Under the pieces are notes generated by a model that saw only the letters and a list, made by a program, of their open reading frames with translations, had not been told where the DNA came from and did not search any database. This document shows, one piece after another, positions 7,140 through 15,524 of a stretch of 51,622 nt of DNA (its first letter is position 1; every line of letters begins with the position of its first letter). The stretch comes from Gluconobacter oxydans (lineage in GTDB: Bacteria > Pseudomonadota > Alphaproteobacteria > Acetobacterales > Acetobacteraceae), in NCBI RefSeq assembly GCF_006539685.1, contig NZ_BJNM01000019.1, forward strand, positions 1 to 51,622, in the 5' to 3' direction. The position numbers and the translations under genes were made by a program.

Positions 7140-8939
7140 TCAAGCGGGGGCAGCGTCAGAAATGAAAAAAGACAGATTTTTTCTCTCCTGCCATGTCTCG
7201 GCCCGTAATGTGCCTGCGACATGGACCAGTGGCATGGAGCGGTCTTCCAGCAGGGCGGCGAAGGGTTTGTCGGCTGCACGGAAGACCAGGCCACGCAGGC
7301 GTGTGCCTCCGTCCTCGCCTTGCAGGATGACGCGCAGGGTGTTGCCATCCTTGCCGATACGCTCGCTTTTGACGCAGCGGACATTGCTGATGGCGAGGAC
7401 CGGTTCCTCGTTGCCGGGGCCGAAAGGTTCCAGCCGGGCGAGCTGGTCCGCCACCGCGACTGAGGCGCCGGCCAGAGTCATGATGCCGTCGAGCTTCAGG
7501 GCGTCCTGTTTGGGGAGGGTGAGGGCGCCGGAAAGCTGACTGTCGAGCCAGCTGTGGAACTCGTCGGCACGATCGGCCGAAAGCGAGAAGCCGGCAGCCA
7601 TGGCGTGCCCGCCGCCGCTGAGCAGCAGGCCGTTCTGGCGGGCTGCGATGATGGCGGTCCCGAGGTCCAGTCCCGGAACGGAGCGGGCCGAGCCTTTGAT
7701 GACGCCATCCGTCAGGGCGGCGACGAGGGCAGGGCGGTTGTAGCGCTCTTTCAGGCGGCCTGCGACGATGCCGACGACGCCGGGGTGCCATGTTTCACCG
7801 TGCAGGAAGATGACGGCGTGGCCCGCATCGAGCTGCTGCTGTGCCTGTTCCATGGCGGAATCGAGGATTGTGGATTCGACGGTCTGGCGCTGGCGGTTGA
7901 CGCGGTCGAGCTGTTCGGCGAGGGCGCGGGCTTCCACGACATCATCCGACAGTAGGAGTTTCAGACCCAGATCGGCCTGTGCGATGCGGCCACCGGCATT
8001 GATGCGGGGGCCGAGGGCGAAGCCGCAGGCCATGGCGCTGGCTTCTTCCTTTACGCCTGCAACGGAGGAGAGCGTGGCCAGCCCGAGGCGCTCGCCGCGG
8101 GACATGACGCGCAGACCTTGCATGACCAAGGCGCGGTTTAGGCCGGTCAGGGGCATGACGTCGCAGATGGTCGCCAGCGCCGTGAGGTCGAGGCGTTTGA
8201 GCAGGTCGGGAATGACCTGATCTTCATCGAACCAGTTACAGCGGCGCAGGTGGCGGATCGTGGCGACCATGGTGAGGAAGGCGACGGCGGTGGCGCAGAT
8301 GCTGCCCAGACCGGAGGTGCAGTCCAGACGGTTCGGATTGACTACGATGCCTTTCGGCAGGGCCGCGCCGTCGGGTTTGTGGTGATCGAGCACGATGATA
8401 TCGGCGCGGTCGGTTAGGCCGTTGAGGATATCGATCGCTGCCGTGCCGCAGTCGATGCAGACCAGAAGGGTGGCGCCTTGGGAAAGCAGGTTTTCAAGGG
8501 CTGCGGTATTGGGGCCGTAGCCTTCGGTCAGGCGGTCGGGAATGTGGGTGCTGACGGTGCAGCCCAGTTCGCGCAGTGTGTCGCAGACGAGGGCAGTTCC
8601 GCAGGCGCCGTCCACGTCGTAGTCGCCGAACAGGCCAACATGCTCGCGGTTGCGCACAGCCTGGGCGAGGCGTTCGGCGGCCCGGTCCATGTCCTGCAGA
8701 CAGGACGGGTCAGGCATGGCGTCGCGCAGACGGGGATTGAGAAAGGAGGAGGCGTCGGGTGGGGCGACGCCGCGTGCCGAGAGGATACGGGCCAGAAGTT
8801 CGGGAATACCGGCCTGCTGGGCCAGGGCGAGTGCCAAGCGGTTGTCTGCTTCCGCCAGGCGGGGATCGCGCCAGATCCAGCGGCGGTGTCCTGCACTTCG
8901 GGTTACGCCGAGGACGGCACCCGTATCGTCTGCGAGCAT
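7140..8939 (-). CDS. recJ: Single-stranded-DNA-specific exonuclease RecJ
   Basis: This 599-residue protein has the expected RecJ length. It is a 5'-3' single-strand DNA exonuclease of the DHH phosphoesterase superfamily, acting in recombination and mismatch repair. The metal-binding motifs are visible: HVGLFGDYDVDGACGTALV (motif I, DYDVDG), LLVCIDCGT, IIVLDHHKPDG (the DHH signature), and the DHHA1-domain glycine motif LLSGGGHAMAAGFSL. The C-terminal OB-type domain follows. It starts 10 bases after the glpX stop and is the last protein gene before tRNA-Glu in a run of co-oriented genes (aminotransferase, hom, glpX, recJ). Confidence 0.96.
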   Translation of the reverse strand: MLADDTGAVLGVTRSAGHRRWIWRDPRLAEADNRLALALAQQAGIPELLARILSARGVAPPDASSFLNPRLRDAMPDPSCLQDMDRAAERLAQAVRNREHVGLFGDYDVDGACGTALVCDTLRELGCTVSTHIPDRLTEGYGPNTAALENLLSQGATLLVCIDCGTAAIDILNGLTDRADIIVLDHHKPDGAALPKGIVVNPNRLDCTSGLGSICATAVAFLTMVATIRHLRRCNWFDEDQVIPDLLKRLDLTALATICDVMPLTGLNRALVMQGLRVMSRGERLGLATLSSVAGVKEEASAMACGFALGPRINAGGRIAQADLGLKLLLSDDVVEARALAEQLDRVNRQRQTVESTILDSAMEQAQQQLDAGHAVIFLHGETWHPGVVGIVAGRLKERYNRPALVAALTDGVIKGSARSVPGLDLGTAIIAARQNGLLLSGGGHAMAAGFSLSADRADEFHSWLDSQLSGALTLPKQDALKLDGIMTLAGASVAVADQLARLEPFGPGNEEPVLAISNVRCVKSERIGKDGNTLRVILQGEDGGTRLRGLVFRAADKPFAALLEDRSMPLVHVAGTLRAETWQERKNLSFFISDAAPA

Positions 8940-8949
8940 GGTTCTCCGT

Positions 8950-9951
8950 TCAGGAAGCGGCTTGCGCCTTCGGTTTGAAGGTATGGTGGCTTTCTATATA
9001 GCGCACCGTGCCGGATTTTGAACGCATGACGATGGAATGTGTGCGGGCCCGGGTCGGACTCGGACGTTCCACGCCTTTCAGCAGCGGGCCGGATGTGACG
9101 CCTGTTGCGGAGAACAGGACGTGACCGGAGGCCATGTCGTGCAGGAAGAGCTTGCGGGCCGGATCGAGGCCGTTGGCCATTTCACGGGCACGCTCACGCT
9201 GGCTGTCATCCTCGAACAGGAGGCGGCCCTGCATCTGGCCTTCCATGCAGCGGATGGCTGCGGCGGCCAGAACGCCTTCGGGAGCGCCACCCGAACCGGC
9301 ATAGAGATCCACGCCGCTGCCATCGATACAGGTGGCGATGGCAGCCGCCACGTCACCGTCGCTCAGGAGCATGACGCGCGCGCCGGCTTCGCGGGCATGG
9401 GCGATCATCTCTTCATGTCTTTCGCGGTCAAGTGCGCAGAGAACCATGTCCGAAACATCGCGCTTCTTGGCCTTGGCCAGCGAACGGAGGTTGTTGCCGA
9501 TCGAGGCATCCAGATCCACCACGCCTTCGGGAAGATCGGGGCCGACGACGATCTTTTCCATGTAGATGTCAGGCGCGTGGAGGAACTTGCCGCGCTCGGC
9601 GAGGGCCACGACCGTCAGGGCGTTGGGCAGGCTCTTGGCGCAGAGATTGGTGCCTTCGAGCGGATCGACCGCGATGTCCATGGCCGGGCCACCGGAGCCG
9701 ACTTTCTCGCCGATGTAGAGCATCGGGGCTTCGTCCATCTCGCCTTCACCAATGGTGACGACGCCATCGATGGCGACGGTGTCGAACGCAGCGCGCATGG
9801 CCTGCACAGCGGCGCCATCGGCTTCGTTCTTCTGGCCGCGACCGGTCCAGTGGGCGGAAGCGATTGCGGCCGCTTCCGTTACACGGACGAGCTCGAGAGC
9901 AAGATTACGGTCAGTGACGCGGTACGGGAGAACATTCTGAGGGTCGATCAC
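8950..9951 (-). CDS. glpX: Class II fructose-1,6-bisphosphatase GlpX
   Basis: This 333-residue enzyme hydrolyses fructose-1,6-bisphosphate to fructose-6-phosphate (in some bacteria also sedoheptulose-1,7-bisphosphate). The GlpX motifs are GEGEMDEAPMLYIGEKVG and the metal/phosphate site DIAVDPLEGTNLCAK; the later GSGGAPEGVLAAAAIR is also typical. Its start overlaps the hom stop by 4 bases, so the two are translationally coupled. This order (hom, glpX, recJ) occurs in other alphaproteobacteria. A class I aldolase is encoded about 20 kb away in this window. Confidence 0.96.
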   Translation of the reverse strand: MIDPQNVLPYRVTDRNLALELVRVTEAAAIASAHWTGRGQKNEADGAAVQAMRAAFDTVAIDGVVTIGEGEMDEAPMLYIGEKVGSGGPAMDIAVDPLEGTNLCAKSLPNALTVVALAERGKFLHAPDIYMEKIVVGPDLPEGVVDLDASIGNNLRSLAKAKKRDVSDMVLCALDRERHEEMIAHAREAGARVMLLSDGDVAAAIATCIDGSGVDLYAGSGGAPEGVLAAAAIRCMEGQMQGRLLFEDDSQRERAREMANGLDPARKLFLHDMASGHVLFSATGVTSGPLLKGVERPSPTRARTHSIVMRSKSGTVRYIESHHTFKPKAQAAS

Positions 9952-11237
9952 GCAAGGGGATCCTCGATTTTGAGCACCAGTGGCTTTCCTGTCACGACAG
10001 GAAGAGCCGCAAGCGCTGTGGCAGCTGCGTGGATGGCCTTTTCAGGAACCTGATGGGTTACGATCGCCAGGTCAGCACATCCTGTTGCAGCATCATGCTG
10101 GGAAACAAAGTGAACAGAGACATCATGGTCCCGAAGAACCGATGTCAGGTCAGCCATTACGCCCGAACGGTCCTGAACGTTCACACGTAAATAAAATGCG
10201 CTGTTCAAATCAGCGAGATTCGCGCAGGCGACGGGGGCCGGAACGGACTGCGTACCCCAGACGGGAATGGCGGTTCCCCGCGCCAGATCGATCAGATCGG
10301 CGACGACGGCGCTGGCGGTCGGGCCTTCGCCGGCGCCGCGACCGGAAATGGTCATGGGGCCGCTGAACACGCCTTGCGTGGAGACGGCGTTGAAGACGCC
10401 CTCGACGCTGGCGATGGGGGCGCTGGCCGGGACGAGGCACGGACGCACCCAGGCGGCGACGGTGCCGTTTTCGGCCTGCCGGGCCATGCCGAGCAGCTTG
10501 ATGCGGTATCCGAGCTGATCGGCGAATTTCAGATCGGTCGCGGTGATGTCGCGGATACCCTGCACGGACAGGGTGTCGAACGCGACGGGCTGGAAGGCCA
10601 GGCCGGCAAGGATGGCCAGCTTGTGGGCCGTGTCCCAGCCATCCACGTCCGTTGACGGTTCGGCTTCGGCATAGCCCTTGGCCTGCGCTTCGGTCAGGAC
10701 GTCGGTGAAGTCCCGGCCCGTGGCGCGCATTTCGGTCAGGATGTAGTTGCAGGTGCCGTTCAGGATGCCGCCGACGCTGAGCAGACGGTCGGCCGCCAGT
10801 CCTTCGCGGACGAGCTTGATGGCGGGGATGCCCCCAGCCACGGCCGCCTCGAACAGGAGGGGTGCATTCTTTTCCGAGGACAGGCGGCTGAGACGGTCGG
10901 CATGCAGGGCCACGAGTGCCTTGTTGGCGGTCACGACCGGCAGGCCGCGTTCGAGCGCGGTGCGCACCATCTCGCGGGCCGGGCCTTCGGAGCCGCCGAT
11001 GAGTTCGACGGCGACGTCAATCTCCGGGTCCTGCGCCACGGCGGTGGCGCTGTCGTGCCAGCGCATGGTGGACAGGTCCACGTCGCGGTCGCGGTTACGG
11101 TCCCGGGCCGTGATGGCCACGACTTCGATCGGCCGGCCGGCCCGGGCGGTAATCATGTCAGCGTTCTCACGCAGGAGACGAATGACACCGATCCCGACAG
11201 TCCCGAGTCCAGCCAGTCCGATCCGCAGTGGTTTCAC
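9948..11237 (-). CDS. hom: Homoserine dehydrogenase
   Basis: This 429-residue enzyme reduces aspartate-semialdehyde to homoserine on the way to threonine and methionine. It starts with the Rossmann motif RIGLAGLGTVGIGVIRLL. The catalytic region has GGILNGTCNYILTEM and AQAKGYAEAEPSTDVDGWD. The last ~80 residues form an ACT domain (YLRVNVQDRSGVMADLTSVL), the usual site of threonine feedback in monofunctional enzymes. It overlaps the aminotransferase stop and the glpX start by 4 bases each, so it is the middle gene of a tightly coupled operon. Confidence 0.97.
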   Translation of the reverse strand: MKPLRIGLAGLGTVGIGVIRLLRENADMITARAGRPIEVVAITARDRNRDRDVDLSTMRWHDSATAVAQDPEIDVAVELIGGSEGPAREMVRTALERGLPVVTANKALVALHADRLSRLSSEKNAPLLFEAAVAGGIPAIKLVREGLAADRLLSVGGILNGTCNYILTEMRATGRDFTDVLTEAQAKGYAEAEPSTDVDGWDTAHKLAILAGLAFQPVAFDTLSVQGIRDITATDLKFADQLGYRIKLLGMARQAENGTVAAWVRPCLVPASAPIASVEGVFNAVSTQGVFSGPMTISGRGAGEGPTASAVVADLIDLARGTAIPVWGTQSVPAPVACANLADLNSAFYLRVNVQDRSGVMADLTSVLRDHDVSVHFVSQHDAATGCADLAIVTHQVPEKAIHAAATALAALPVVTGKPLVLKIEDPLA

Positions 11238-12460
11238 GATGATGCAGCTCCAAGAAGGTCAGCGGTTCCGGCCCCGGCGCCGTGCCGGGACATGAAGCCC
11301 TTGATGGCCCGTGTCGCCTGACGCAGCCGCTGGGTGTTTTCGACAAGTCCGATCCGGACAAAGCCCTCACCGTATTCCCCGAATCCGAGACCGGGCGCAA
11401 CCGCCACGCCAGCTTCCTTGAGAAGCAGCTTGGAGAAAGCGACGCTGCCCATTTCGGCGAAAGCGGGCGGGATGGGCGCCCAGGCGAACATCGAGCCTGC
11501 CGGTGCGGGGACGTCCCATCCTGCGCTCTGAAGGCCGCGCAGCAGCACGTCGCGGCGGTCCTTGTACATGGCGCGGATTTCGGAAACGTAGTCCTGCGGG
11601 CCGTTCAGGGCAGCGACGGACGCGACCTGGATCGGGGTGAAGGCGCCATAATCCAGATAGGACTTGATACGCGTGAGGGCCTGGATCAGCCTTGGGTTGC
11701 CAACCGCAAAGCCCATGCGCCAGCCTGCCATGGAATAGGTCTTGGACATGGACGTGAACTCGACGGCCACGTCCTTTGCGCCCGGAACGGCGAGCAGGGA
11801 CGGGGGCGGTTCGTTCTCGTTGAAATAGATTTCCGCATACGCCAGATCGGACAGGATCCAGATCTCTTCCCGGCGCGCGAAGGCTACGAGTTCCTTGTAG
11901 AAATCAAGGTTCGCGACAAAGGCTGTCGGGTTGGACGGGAAGTTGACGATCAGGGCCGTCGGCTTGGGGACCGAGTGCCGAACGGCACGTTCGAGCGCGC
12001 GGAGCATGTCCTCATCCGGCGTGGCCGGGATCGAGCGGACGGACGCACCGGCGATGATGAAGCCGAACTGGTGGATCGGATAGGACGGGTTCGGGACCAG
12101 GATCGTGTCGCCGGGGCTCGTGATGGCGGCGGCCAGATTGGCCAGGCCTTCCTTGGAGCCAAGGGTCGCGATGACCTCGGTTTCCGGGTCCAGCGAGACG
12201 TTGAACCGGCGCTCGTAATAGTTCGCCATGGCCTTGCGCAGGCCCGGAATGCCGCGGCTGACGGAATAGCCATGCGCGCGGGGATTGCCGACCGTCTCGA
12301 TCAGCTTCTGCACGACATGAGCCGGGGGCGCGCTGTCGGGATTGCCCATTCCCAGATCGATGATGTCGTCACCGGCGGCTCGCGCGGCGGCCTTGGCCTT
12401 GTTCACTTCAGCGAACACGTAGGGCGGCAGGCGGCGGATGCGGTGGAACTCTTCGGTCAT
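11234..12460 (-). CDS. Class I/II PLP aminotransferase (AlaC-like)
   Basis: This 408-residue fold-type I aminotransferase has the PLP lysine in SMSKTYSMAGWRMGF and the supporting motifs IVNFPSNPTAF and WILSDLAYAEIYF. It is most like AlaC (glutamate-pyruvate transaminase) and the LL-diaminopimelate aminotransferase-related group that precedes hom in many alphaproteobacteria. The substrate is not certain, and the link to hom suggests amino-acid synthesis from the aspartate or pyruvate families. It is the first gene of the operon. The 117 bases upstream contain a hairpin and no gene. Confidence 0.88.
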   Translation of the reverse strand: MTEEFHRIRRLPPYVFAEVNKAKAAARAAGDDIIDLGMGNPDSAPPAHVVQKLIETVGNPRAHGYSVSRGIPGLRKAMANYYERRFNVSLDPETEVIATLGSKEGLANLAAAITSPGDTILVPNPSYPIHQFGFIIAGASVRSIPATPDEDMLRALERAVRHSVPKPTALIVNFPSNPTAFVANLDFYKELVAFARREEIWILSDLAYAEIYFNENEPPPSLLAVPGAKDVAVEFTSMSKTYSMAGWRMGFAVGNPRLIQALTRIKSYLDYGAFTPIQVASVAALNGPQDYVSEIRAMYKDRRDVLLRGLQSAGWDVPAPAGSMFAWAPIPPAFAEMGSVAFSKLLLKEAGVAVAPGLGFGEYGEGFVRIGLVENTQRLRQATRAIKGFMSRHGAGAGTADLLGAASS

Positions 12461-12521
12461 GACCAGCTCTGGGACAGAGGGTGAAAGGGAGCAGCGACGA
12501 TAGACAGGTTTTTTCAGGAGT

Positions 12522-12540
12522 GGAACAGCCTGACTGTTCC
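12522..12540. other. Hairpin between lipoprotein and aminotransferase genes
   Basis: GGAACAG (12522-12528) and CTGTTCC (12534-12540) form a perfect 7-base inverted repeat with a 5-base loop. It lies between the stop of the OmpA-like lipoprotein (12578) and the start of the aminotransferase (12460), both on the minus strand. No T tract follows in that direction, so it is not a standard intrinsic terminator. It could be an operator or an RNA-processing structure. Confidence 0.35.
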
Positions 12541-12577
12541 CGATCTCACAATGTCGCCTTCCGGGCTGCTTGCTGCG

Positions 12578-13576
12578 TCAGTCGTTGATCGTAACCCGGA
12601 CGCCGTCGCCAATGGCTTCCGCCCGGAGAATGATTGCGGATGCGGGCACGCCGCGTGCGATCAGGGCGCGGGCGACCACCCGGGCGCGCAGCAGGCCCAG
12701 CGCGATTTCCCGGTTCTGGTCCGCGGGCGCGAGGGCCGCATCCGCGCTCATGAAGGCCCCGAAGCCAAGGATGGTCAGGCGCCTGTTCCCGCGCAGAGAA
12801 ACAATGTGCTGGTAATCGCCCTGCGGATCACCCGTGACGTGGTCCGTTGCGGGCTGGAAGCGGATCAGGGTGCCTTCGGGCGTGGACGTGTCGATATCCG
12901 GACGAACGGGATCACTGACCATTGCATCACGCGGCAGGTCGAAGCCCGGGAACTGCGGTGGGGGCGGAGGCAGATCACCGATTTTCGGGAACTGGCCCGG
13001 CGGGGTCGGGGGGATGGATTTTGCGACGACGGCGGGGAGTTCGGCTTCTGCTGCCGGGGCGGAGGGAGCCGTCTTTTTTGCCGGTGCGGAAGCATTGGGG
13101 GCCGATGTCGTCGCCAGATGATCGGGCGCCAGATCGGGCGCCGGATTGATGGCGGAAGGGCTTTCCGGTTCCGGCTGTCCGACTGTCGTCATGGTCATGC
13201 CGCTCTGTTCCGTATTGGCTGTGGTGGCAGCCGGGACAGGTTTGGGGGGCGGGGGAATGGTCGGCAGAGCGCCTTGGGCCGCGCTTTCGCGCTGGGCCAG
13301 GTTCCGCTGGGCTTCAAGCTGTGTCGTTAGTGACAGACGTGCCTCGGGCGTCGGAAGGTCGGGGGCCTGCGTCGGGGTACGGCCGACATGCGGATAGCGC
13401 AGGTTCTCGCCCGGCGGCGGGGCGCGCAGCTTGGCAATCTCGCCACCTTCAAAGTTGTGCCACCAGCCGGTTACGGTGTCCGTTGCGTCCTGATGCTGGC
13501 AGGCCGCCAGCAGCGGCGCGGTCATCAGCAGGAGAAACGGGATTTTCCCCGCAGTCCTGCGTGTCGCCGCTGTCAT
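12578..13576 (-). CDS. OmpA-like domain lipoprotein
   Basis: From the ATG at 13576 this is a 332-residue lipoprotein. The signal peptide ends in LLAAC with the lipid-modified cysteine at residue 26. A long, low-complexity middle rich in proline, alanine and glutamine would span periplasm. The C-terminal ~90 residues (RRLTILGFGAFMSADAALAP, then LRARVVARALIARGVPASAI) look like the peptidoglycan-associating OmpA/MotB fold. The frame stays open to 14410, but that part is antisense to clpP, so the 13576 start with its clean lipobox is chosen. It probably links outer membrane and cell wall; the exact role is unknown. Confidence 0.78.
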   Translation of the reverse strand: MTAATRRTAGKIPFLLLMTAPLLAACQHQDATDTVTGWWHNFEGGEIAKLRAPPPGENLRYPHVGRTPTQAPDLPTPEARLSLTTQLEAQRNLAQRESAAQGALPTIPPPPKPVPAATTANTEQSGMTMTTVGQPEPESPSAINPAPDLAPDHLATTSAPNASAPAKKTAPSAPAAEAELPAVVAKSIPPTPPGQFPKIGDLPPPPPQFPGFDLPRDAMVSDPVRPDIDTSTPEGTLIRFQPATDHVTGDPQGDYQHIVSLRGNRRLTILGFGAFMSADAALAPADQNREIALGLLRARVVARALIARGVPASAIILRAEAIGDGVRVTIND

Positions 13577-13753
13577 GGGCTGCCTGCTGTTCCCTGGGAC
13601 CACTGTGCCGTTCCTGCCGTCTGTAGAATGTCCAAATGCGGCGGAGACTAGCGGTTCGTGGCAGGGATGGCGAGAGTTCCTGTCGGTCCGGATCGGAAGC
13701 CCGATCCGAAGGAGGACTTGGCACCGACGAAAACGAAGCGCAGGATAGGGGGT

Positions 13754-14431
13754 ATGAAGATGCATGCTGGATCTGGAAACGATATGGATATCACCAGAAT
13801 GACCCCGACCCGCCTGGACGACGAGCCGGATGCTCCGGAGCCCGAAACCCGGGAAGACGACAACAAGACGCTGAACAGCCCAATCAGCGAGCTTGAGGGC
13901 CGTCTGTTCGATCAGCGGAAAGTCCTGATCTTCGGCGGTATCAACGACAAGATCGCCCGTGATGTCACCGGTCGCCTTCTGGCGCTGGCCGGAACGTCCG
14001 ACAAGCCGATCGACGTGTATGTGAACTCGCCGGGTGGTCATGTGGAGAGTGGTGACACCATCCATGACATGATCCGTTTCGTGGATTCGATTGCGCCGAT
14101 CAACATGATCGGAACGGGCTGGGTCGCCTCCGCCGGTGCGCTGATCTACGCCGCTGGCCGTCCCGAGCGTCGCGTCTGCCTGCCGAACACACGCTTCCTG
14201 CTGCATCAACCGATGGGTGGCGTGCGTGGTCCGGCAACGGATATCGATATCGAAGCCCGCGAGATCATCAAGATGCGCGAGCGTCTGAACCGGATTTTCG
14301 CCAAGGAAACCGGGCAGACCTACGAAAAGGTCGCCAAGGACACGGACCGGAACTACTGGATGTCGGCCAATGAAGCCATTGCCTATGGCCTCGTGAACCG
14401 CATCATCCACTCGGCAACCGAACTCAAGTAA
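13754..14431 (+). CDS. clpP: ClpP-like serine protease, variant proteolytic subunit
   Basis: From the ATG at 13754 this is 225 residues, preceded by a purine-rich ribosome site (AGGATAGGGGG). The ClpP catalytic triad is present: Ser126 in GWVASAGAL, His151 in LLHQPMGG and Asp196 in KDTDRNYW. The usual serine context GQAASMG is changed to GWVASAG, and the N-terminus carries a ~45-residue charged extension. Such divergent ClpP paralogues occur beside the standard ClpP in several bacteria. No ClpX/ClpA or trigger-factor gene is adjacent, another sign that this is not the housekeeping clpP. It probably forms tetradecamers with, or apart from, the main ClpP. Confidence 0.85.
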   Translation: MKMHAGSGNDMDITRMTPTRLDDEPDAPEPETREDDNKTLNSPISELEGRLFDQRKVLIFGGINDKIARDVTGRLLALAGTSDKPIDVYVNSPGGHVESGDTIHDMIRFVDSIAPINMIGTGWVASAGALIYAAGRPERRVCLPNTRFLLHQPMGGVRGPATDIDIEAREIIKMRERLNRIFAKETGQTYEKVAKDTDRNYWMSANEAIAYGLVNRIIHSATELK

Positions 14432-14453
14432 AAACTACAAGCTCCAAGGGGCA

Positions 14454-14476
14454 CGGCGTGCCTGTCCGGCACGCCG
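14454..14476 (+). other. Strong hairpin between clpP and the ferritin-like gene
   Basis: CGGCGTGCC (14454-14462) and GGCACGCCG (14468-14476) form a perfect 9-base GC-rich stem with a TGTCC loop. It starts 22 bases after the clpP stop and ends 11 bases before the ATG at 14488. A possible alternative GTG start (14458) lies in the left arm, behind an AAGGGG ribosome site. No T tract follows, so it may be an attenuator, an RNase-stop structure or a translation control element. Confidence 0.6.
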
Positions 14477-14487
14477 CGAACACAGTC

Positions 14488-15462
14488 ATGAAAAGTCTGG
14501 CCGAAATCTATTCCCATCTTCCCGATGCACCGTCGGAGAAGACGCTCGAGCGCGTTGATTACGAAGCGCGCCACTGGAGCAGCCCGATCCAGGGGCCGCT
14601 CAAGCCTGGTACGGAAGAGCACAAACGGGCCGTCGCCGCGATGTTCCGCGATACGTTCAATCCGTACAAGCCGTCCGTGATCGACTGGCCGAAGCTGGAT
14701 CCGGAGACGCTGCATCGCATCACGTCGCTGCCGATCTGGGATATTGCGGTCCAGACCGAGGGCAAGGCCCGCCTGCGCATGGCCGCCTATGCGGACATGA
14801 TCACCGATCCGGACATGAAGGACGCGCTGTCGCGCAATGCCTGGGAAGAGAACCGGCACAAGGAAGTCCTGACCAAGCTGGTCGAGGCCTACAACATTCC
14901 GATGGCGCCGGAGCCTCCGTATGTGAGGCCGAAGGATACGGAATGGGCATATCTGGTCACGGGTTTCTCGGAATGTGTGGACAGCTTCTTTGCGTTCGGT
15001 CTGTTCGCTCTGGCCGAGCGCGCCGGGCTGTTCCCGCAGGAACTGATCGAGACGTTCGAGCCGGTGATGCAGGAAGAATGCCGCCATATCCTGCTGTTCG
15101 CGAACTGGCTGGCCTGGCACCGGGCGACCATGCCGTTCTGGAAACGGCCGTGGTTCGAGCTGCGTGTGATCGGGGTCTGGCTGTTCCTGGCCTATGAGCG
15201 CATGGGGCTGGCCCGTTCGATTGACGAGAACGGGGAAGAGCACACCCAGGACAACAATTTCACGGTCACGGGTGCCAAGGACATGACGACGATGGACATC
15301 AGTCTTCCAGACCTGATGCAGCTCTGTCTGGACGAGGATGACCGCCGGTTCTCCGGCTATGACCCGCGTCTGCTGCGGCCGACGACGACGCCGATGATCG
15401 CCCGCGCAATCATCAAGGGTGCAAAGCTCTGGGATCGTGTCCGGAGCAAGATCGCCGCCTGA
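14488..15462 (+). CDS. Ferritin-like domain protein of unknown function
   Basis: 324 residues from the ATG at 14488; a GTG at 14458 with a better-placed ribosome site would add ten residues. The protein contains helices with two E-x-x-H type di-iron motifs, AWEENRHKEVL near residue 130 and MQEECRHILLF near residue 200, which suggest a ferritin-like four-helix bundle binding a di-iron centre. A short hydrophobic stretch (IGVWLFLAYERMG) follows. It could be an oxidase/oxygenase or a storage-type protein; its substrate is not evident. It is downstream of the clpP variant, separated by a hairpin, and ends at a bidirectional terminator shared with recA. Confidence 0.65.
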   Translation: MKSLAEIYSHLPDAPSEKTLERVDYEARHWSSPIQGPLKPGTEEHKRAVAAMFRDTFNPYKPSVIDWPKLDPETLHRITSLPIWDIAVQTEGKARLRMAAYADMITDPDMKDALSRNAWEENRHKEVLTKLVEAYNIPMAPEPPYVRPKDTEWAYLVTGFSECVDSFFAFGLFALAERAGLFPQELIETFEPVMQEECRHILLFANWLAWHRATMPFWKRPWFELRVIGVWLFLAYERMGLARSIDENGEEHTQDNNFTVTGAKDMTTMDISLPDLMQLCLDEDDRRFSGYDPRLLRPTTTPMIARAIIKGAKLWDRVRSKIAA

Positions 15463-15491
15463 CGACCTTCTCCTCGACAGTCACACGGCAT

Positions 15492-15520
15492 AAAAAAGGG
15501 CTCCGGAAGGAGCCCTTTTT
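15492..15520. terminator. Bidirectional intrinsic terminator
   Basis: A run of A, then AGGGCTCC-GGAA-GGAGCCCT, then a T run. The 8-base stem with A and T tracts on either side would stop transcription both from the ferritin-like gene (plus) and from recA (minus), which end on either side. Confidence 0.9.
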
Positions 15521-15524
15521 CGTT

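Noticed and set aside
11282-12484. 400-residue open frame opposite the aminotransferase
   Set aside because: Shadow of the PLP aminotransferase, whose motifs are clear on the minus strand.
13577-14410. Upstream continuation of the OmpA-like lipoprotein frame (minus, would give 610 residues)
   Set aside because: It is antisense to the well-supported clpP gene and lacks protein-like composition; the lipoprotein signal at 13576 gives a better start.
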